Assembly: GCA_009733575.1 (NCBI GenBank)
Contig: ML770173.1
Location: forward strand, 1-16,148
Length of the DNA stretch: 16,148 nucleotides
Source of the DNA: Gymnopus androsaceus JB14
Taxonomy: Eukaryota > Basidiomycota > Agaricomycetes > Agaricales > Omphalotaceae
Direction of reading: 5' to 3'
Part shown: one piece after another, positions 15,942-16,148 of the stretch
Numbering within the stretch: position 1 is the first letter of the stretch
Layout of the letters: every line of letters begins with the position of its first letter
Position numbers and translations under genes: made by a program
Notes under the pieces: generated by a model
Database searches by the model: none
Told to the model about the DNA's origin: nothing
Seen by the model: only the letters and a program-made list of their open reading frames with translations

Positions 15942-16148
15942 CTTATATACTGAGCAAGATATAATAAATAGGAAAATGAGAGAAACTGAGCAAGATAAAG
16001 TGAAACTATTAGAGTTATGTTCCTAAATAGGAAGTAGCAGCAGTAAGTCGACACAGGACTTAGTAGTAACGATCACACAGATTGATGGGGGACAACGGTG
16101 TTATTACAGGGTATGGTACCTAAGCTTATATACAGTCCTAAGTACAAA
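15942..16148. other. Right flank, non-coding AT-rich sequence
   Basis: Continuation of the pre-insertion locus whose left side ends at 5735. It contains a near-repeat TGAGCAAGATA (15951 and 15987) and a minus-strand TATATAAGC motif near the end (about 16125-16133). The segment TATACAGTCCTAAGTA at the edge resembles TATACAGGTCCTAAGATA at about 5667, so both flanks may belong to one older element. No gene is supported. Confidence 0.35.

Overview
The window looks like a fungal chromosome segment, most likely from a basidiomycete (Agaricomycotina-type). The reasons are very short GT-AG introns (48-67 nt), a Tf1/sushi-type LTR retrotransposon with a chromodomain, fungal hAT elements, and a decay pattern that fits CpG methylation of repeats. 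The species is not identifiable from the sequence alone.

Layout. Positions 1-571 hold the 3' part of a coding region with a Ser/Pro-rich, probably disordered C-terminus. Positions 572-2240 are gene-poor and hold a 406-bp foldback repeat (1418-1823) and a ~150-bp direct duplication (1828-1979 / 2081-2227). Positions 2322-3627 carry one apparently intact four-exon gene for a secreted, single-pass membrane protein. Its cytoplasmic tail contains an 11-unit QREET repeat encoded by a 15-bp tandem repeat. Positions 3628-5735 are repeat-derived and non-coding: a probable solo LTR at about 3774-4561 with a large inverted repeat inside, then three 58-60 bp tandem repeats and small hairpins.

From 5736 to 15936 lies one LTR retrotransposon (Ty3/Gypsy, chromovirus) flanked by a perfect 5-bp target duplication, CTACC. 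It has been broken by four later DNA-transposon insertions. A 807-bp TA-flanked terminal-inverted-repeat element sits in the 5' LTR and itself contains a second 194-bp TA-flanked element. A 2,687-bp hAT transposon with an 8-bp duplication sits in pol after RNase H. A 355-bp hAT-type MITE with an 8-bp duplication sits in the 3' LTR. Without these the retrotransposon is about 6.3 kb with LTRs of about 475 bp. Its order is LTR, a self-priming-type primer binding site, gag (zinc knuckle), a -1 frame pol (protease, RT, RNase H, integrase, GPF module, chromodomain), polypurine tract, LTR. Both gag-pol and the hAT transposase are pseudogenes.

The most striking points are these. (1) All 26 base substitutions between the two LTRs are transitions, and most are CA-versus-TG pairs, as expected if ancestral CpG sites decayed independently on either strand. 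The in-frame stops in gag and integrase are all TGA where Arg (CGA) is expected, and catalytic residues of integrase and RNase H were lost in the same way. (2) Twelve bases just inside the element are perfectly complementary to twelve bases about 34 nt downstream of the LTR TATA box. This is the geometry of Tf1-style self-primed reverse transcription. (3) An in-frame GGGTTTT slippery heptamer lies in the gag/pol overlap. (4) The nesting gives a relative order of insertions.
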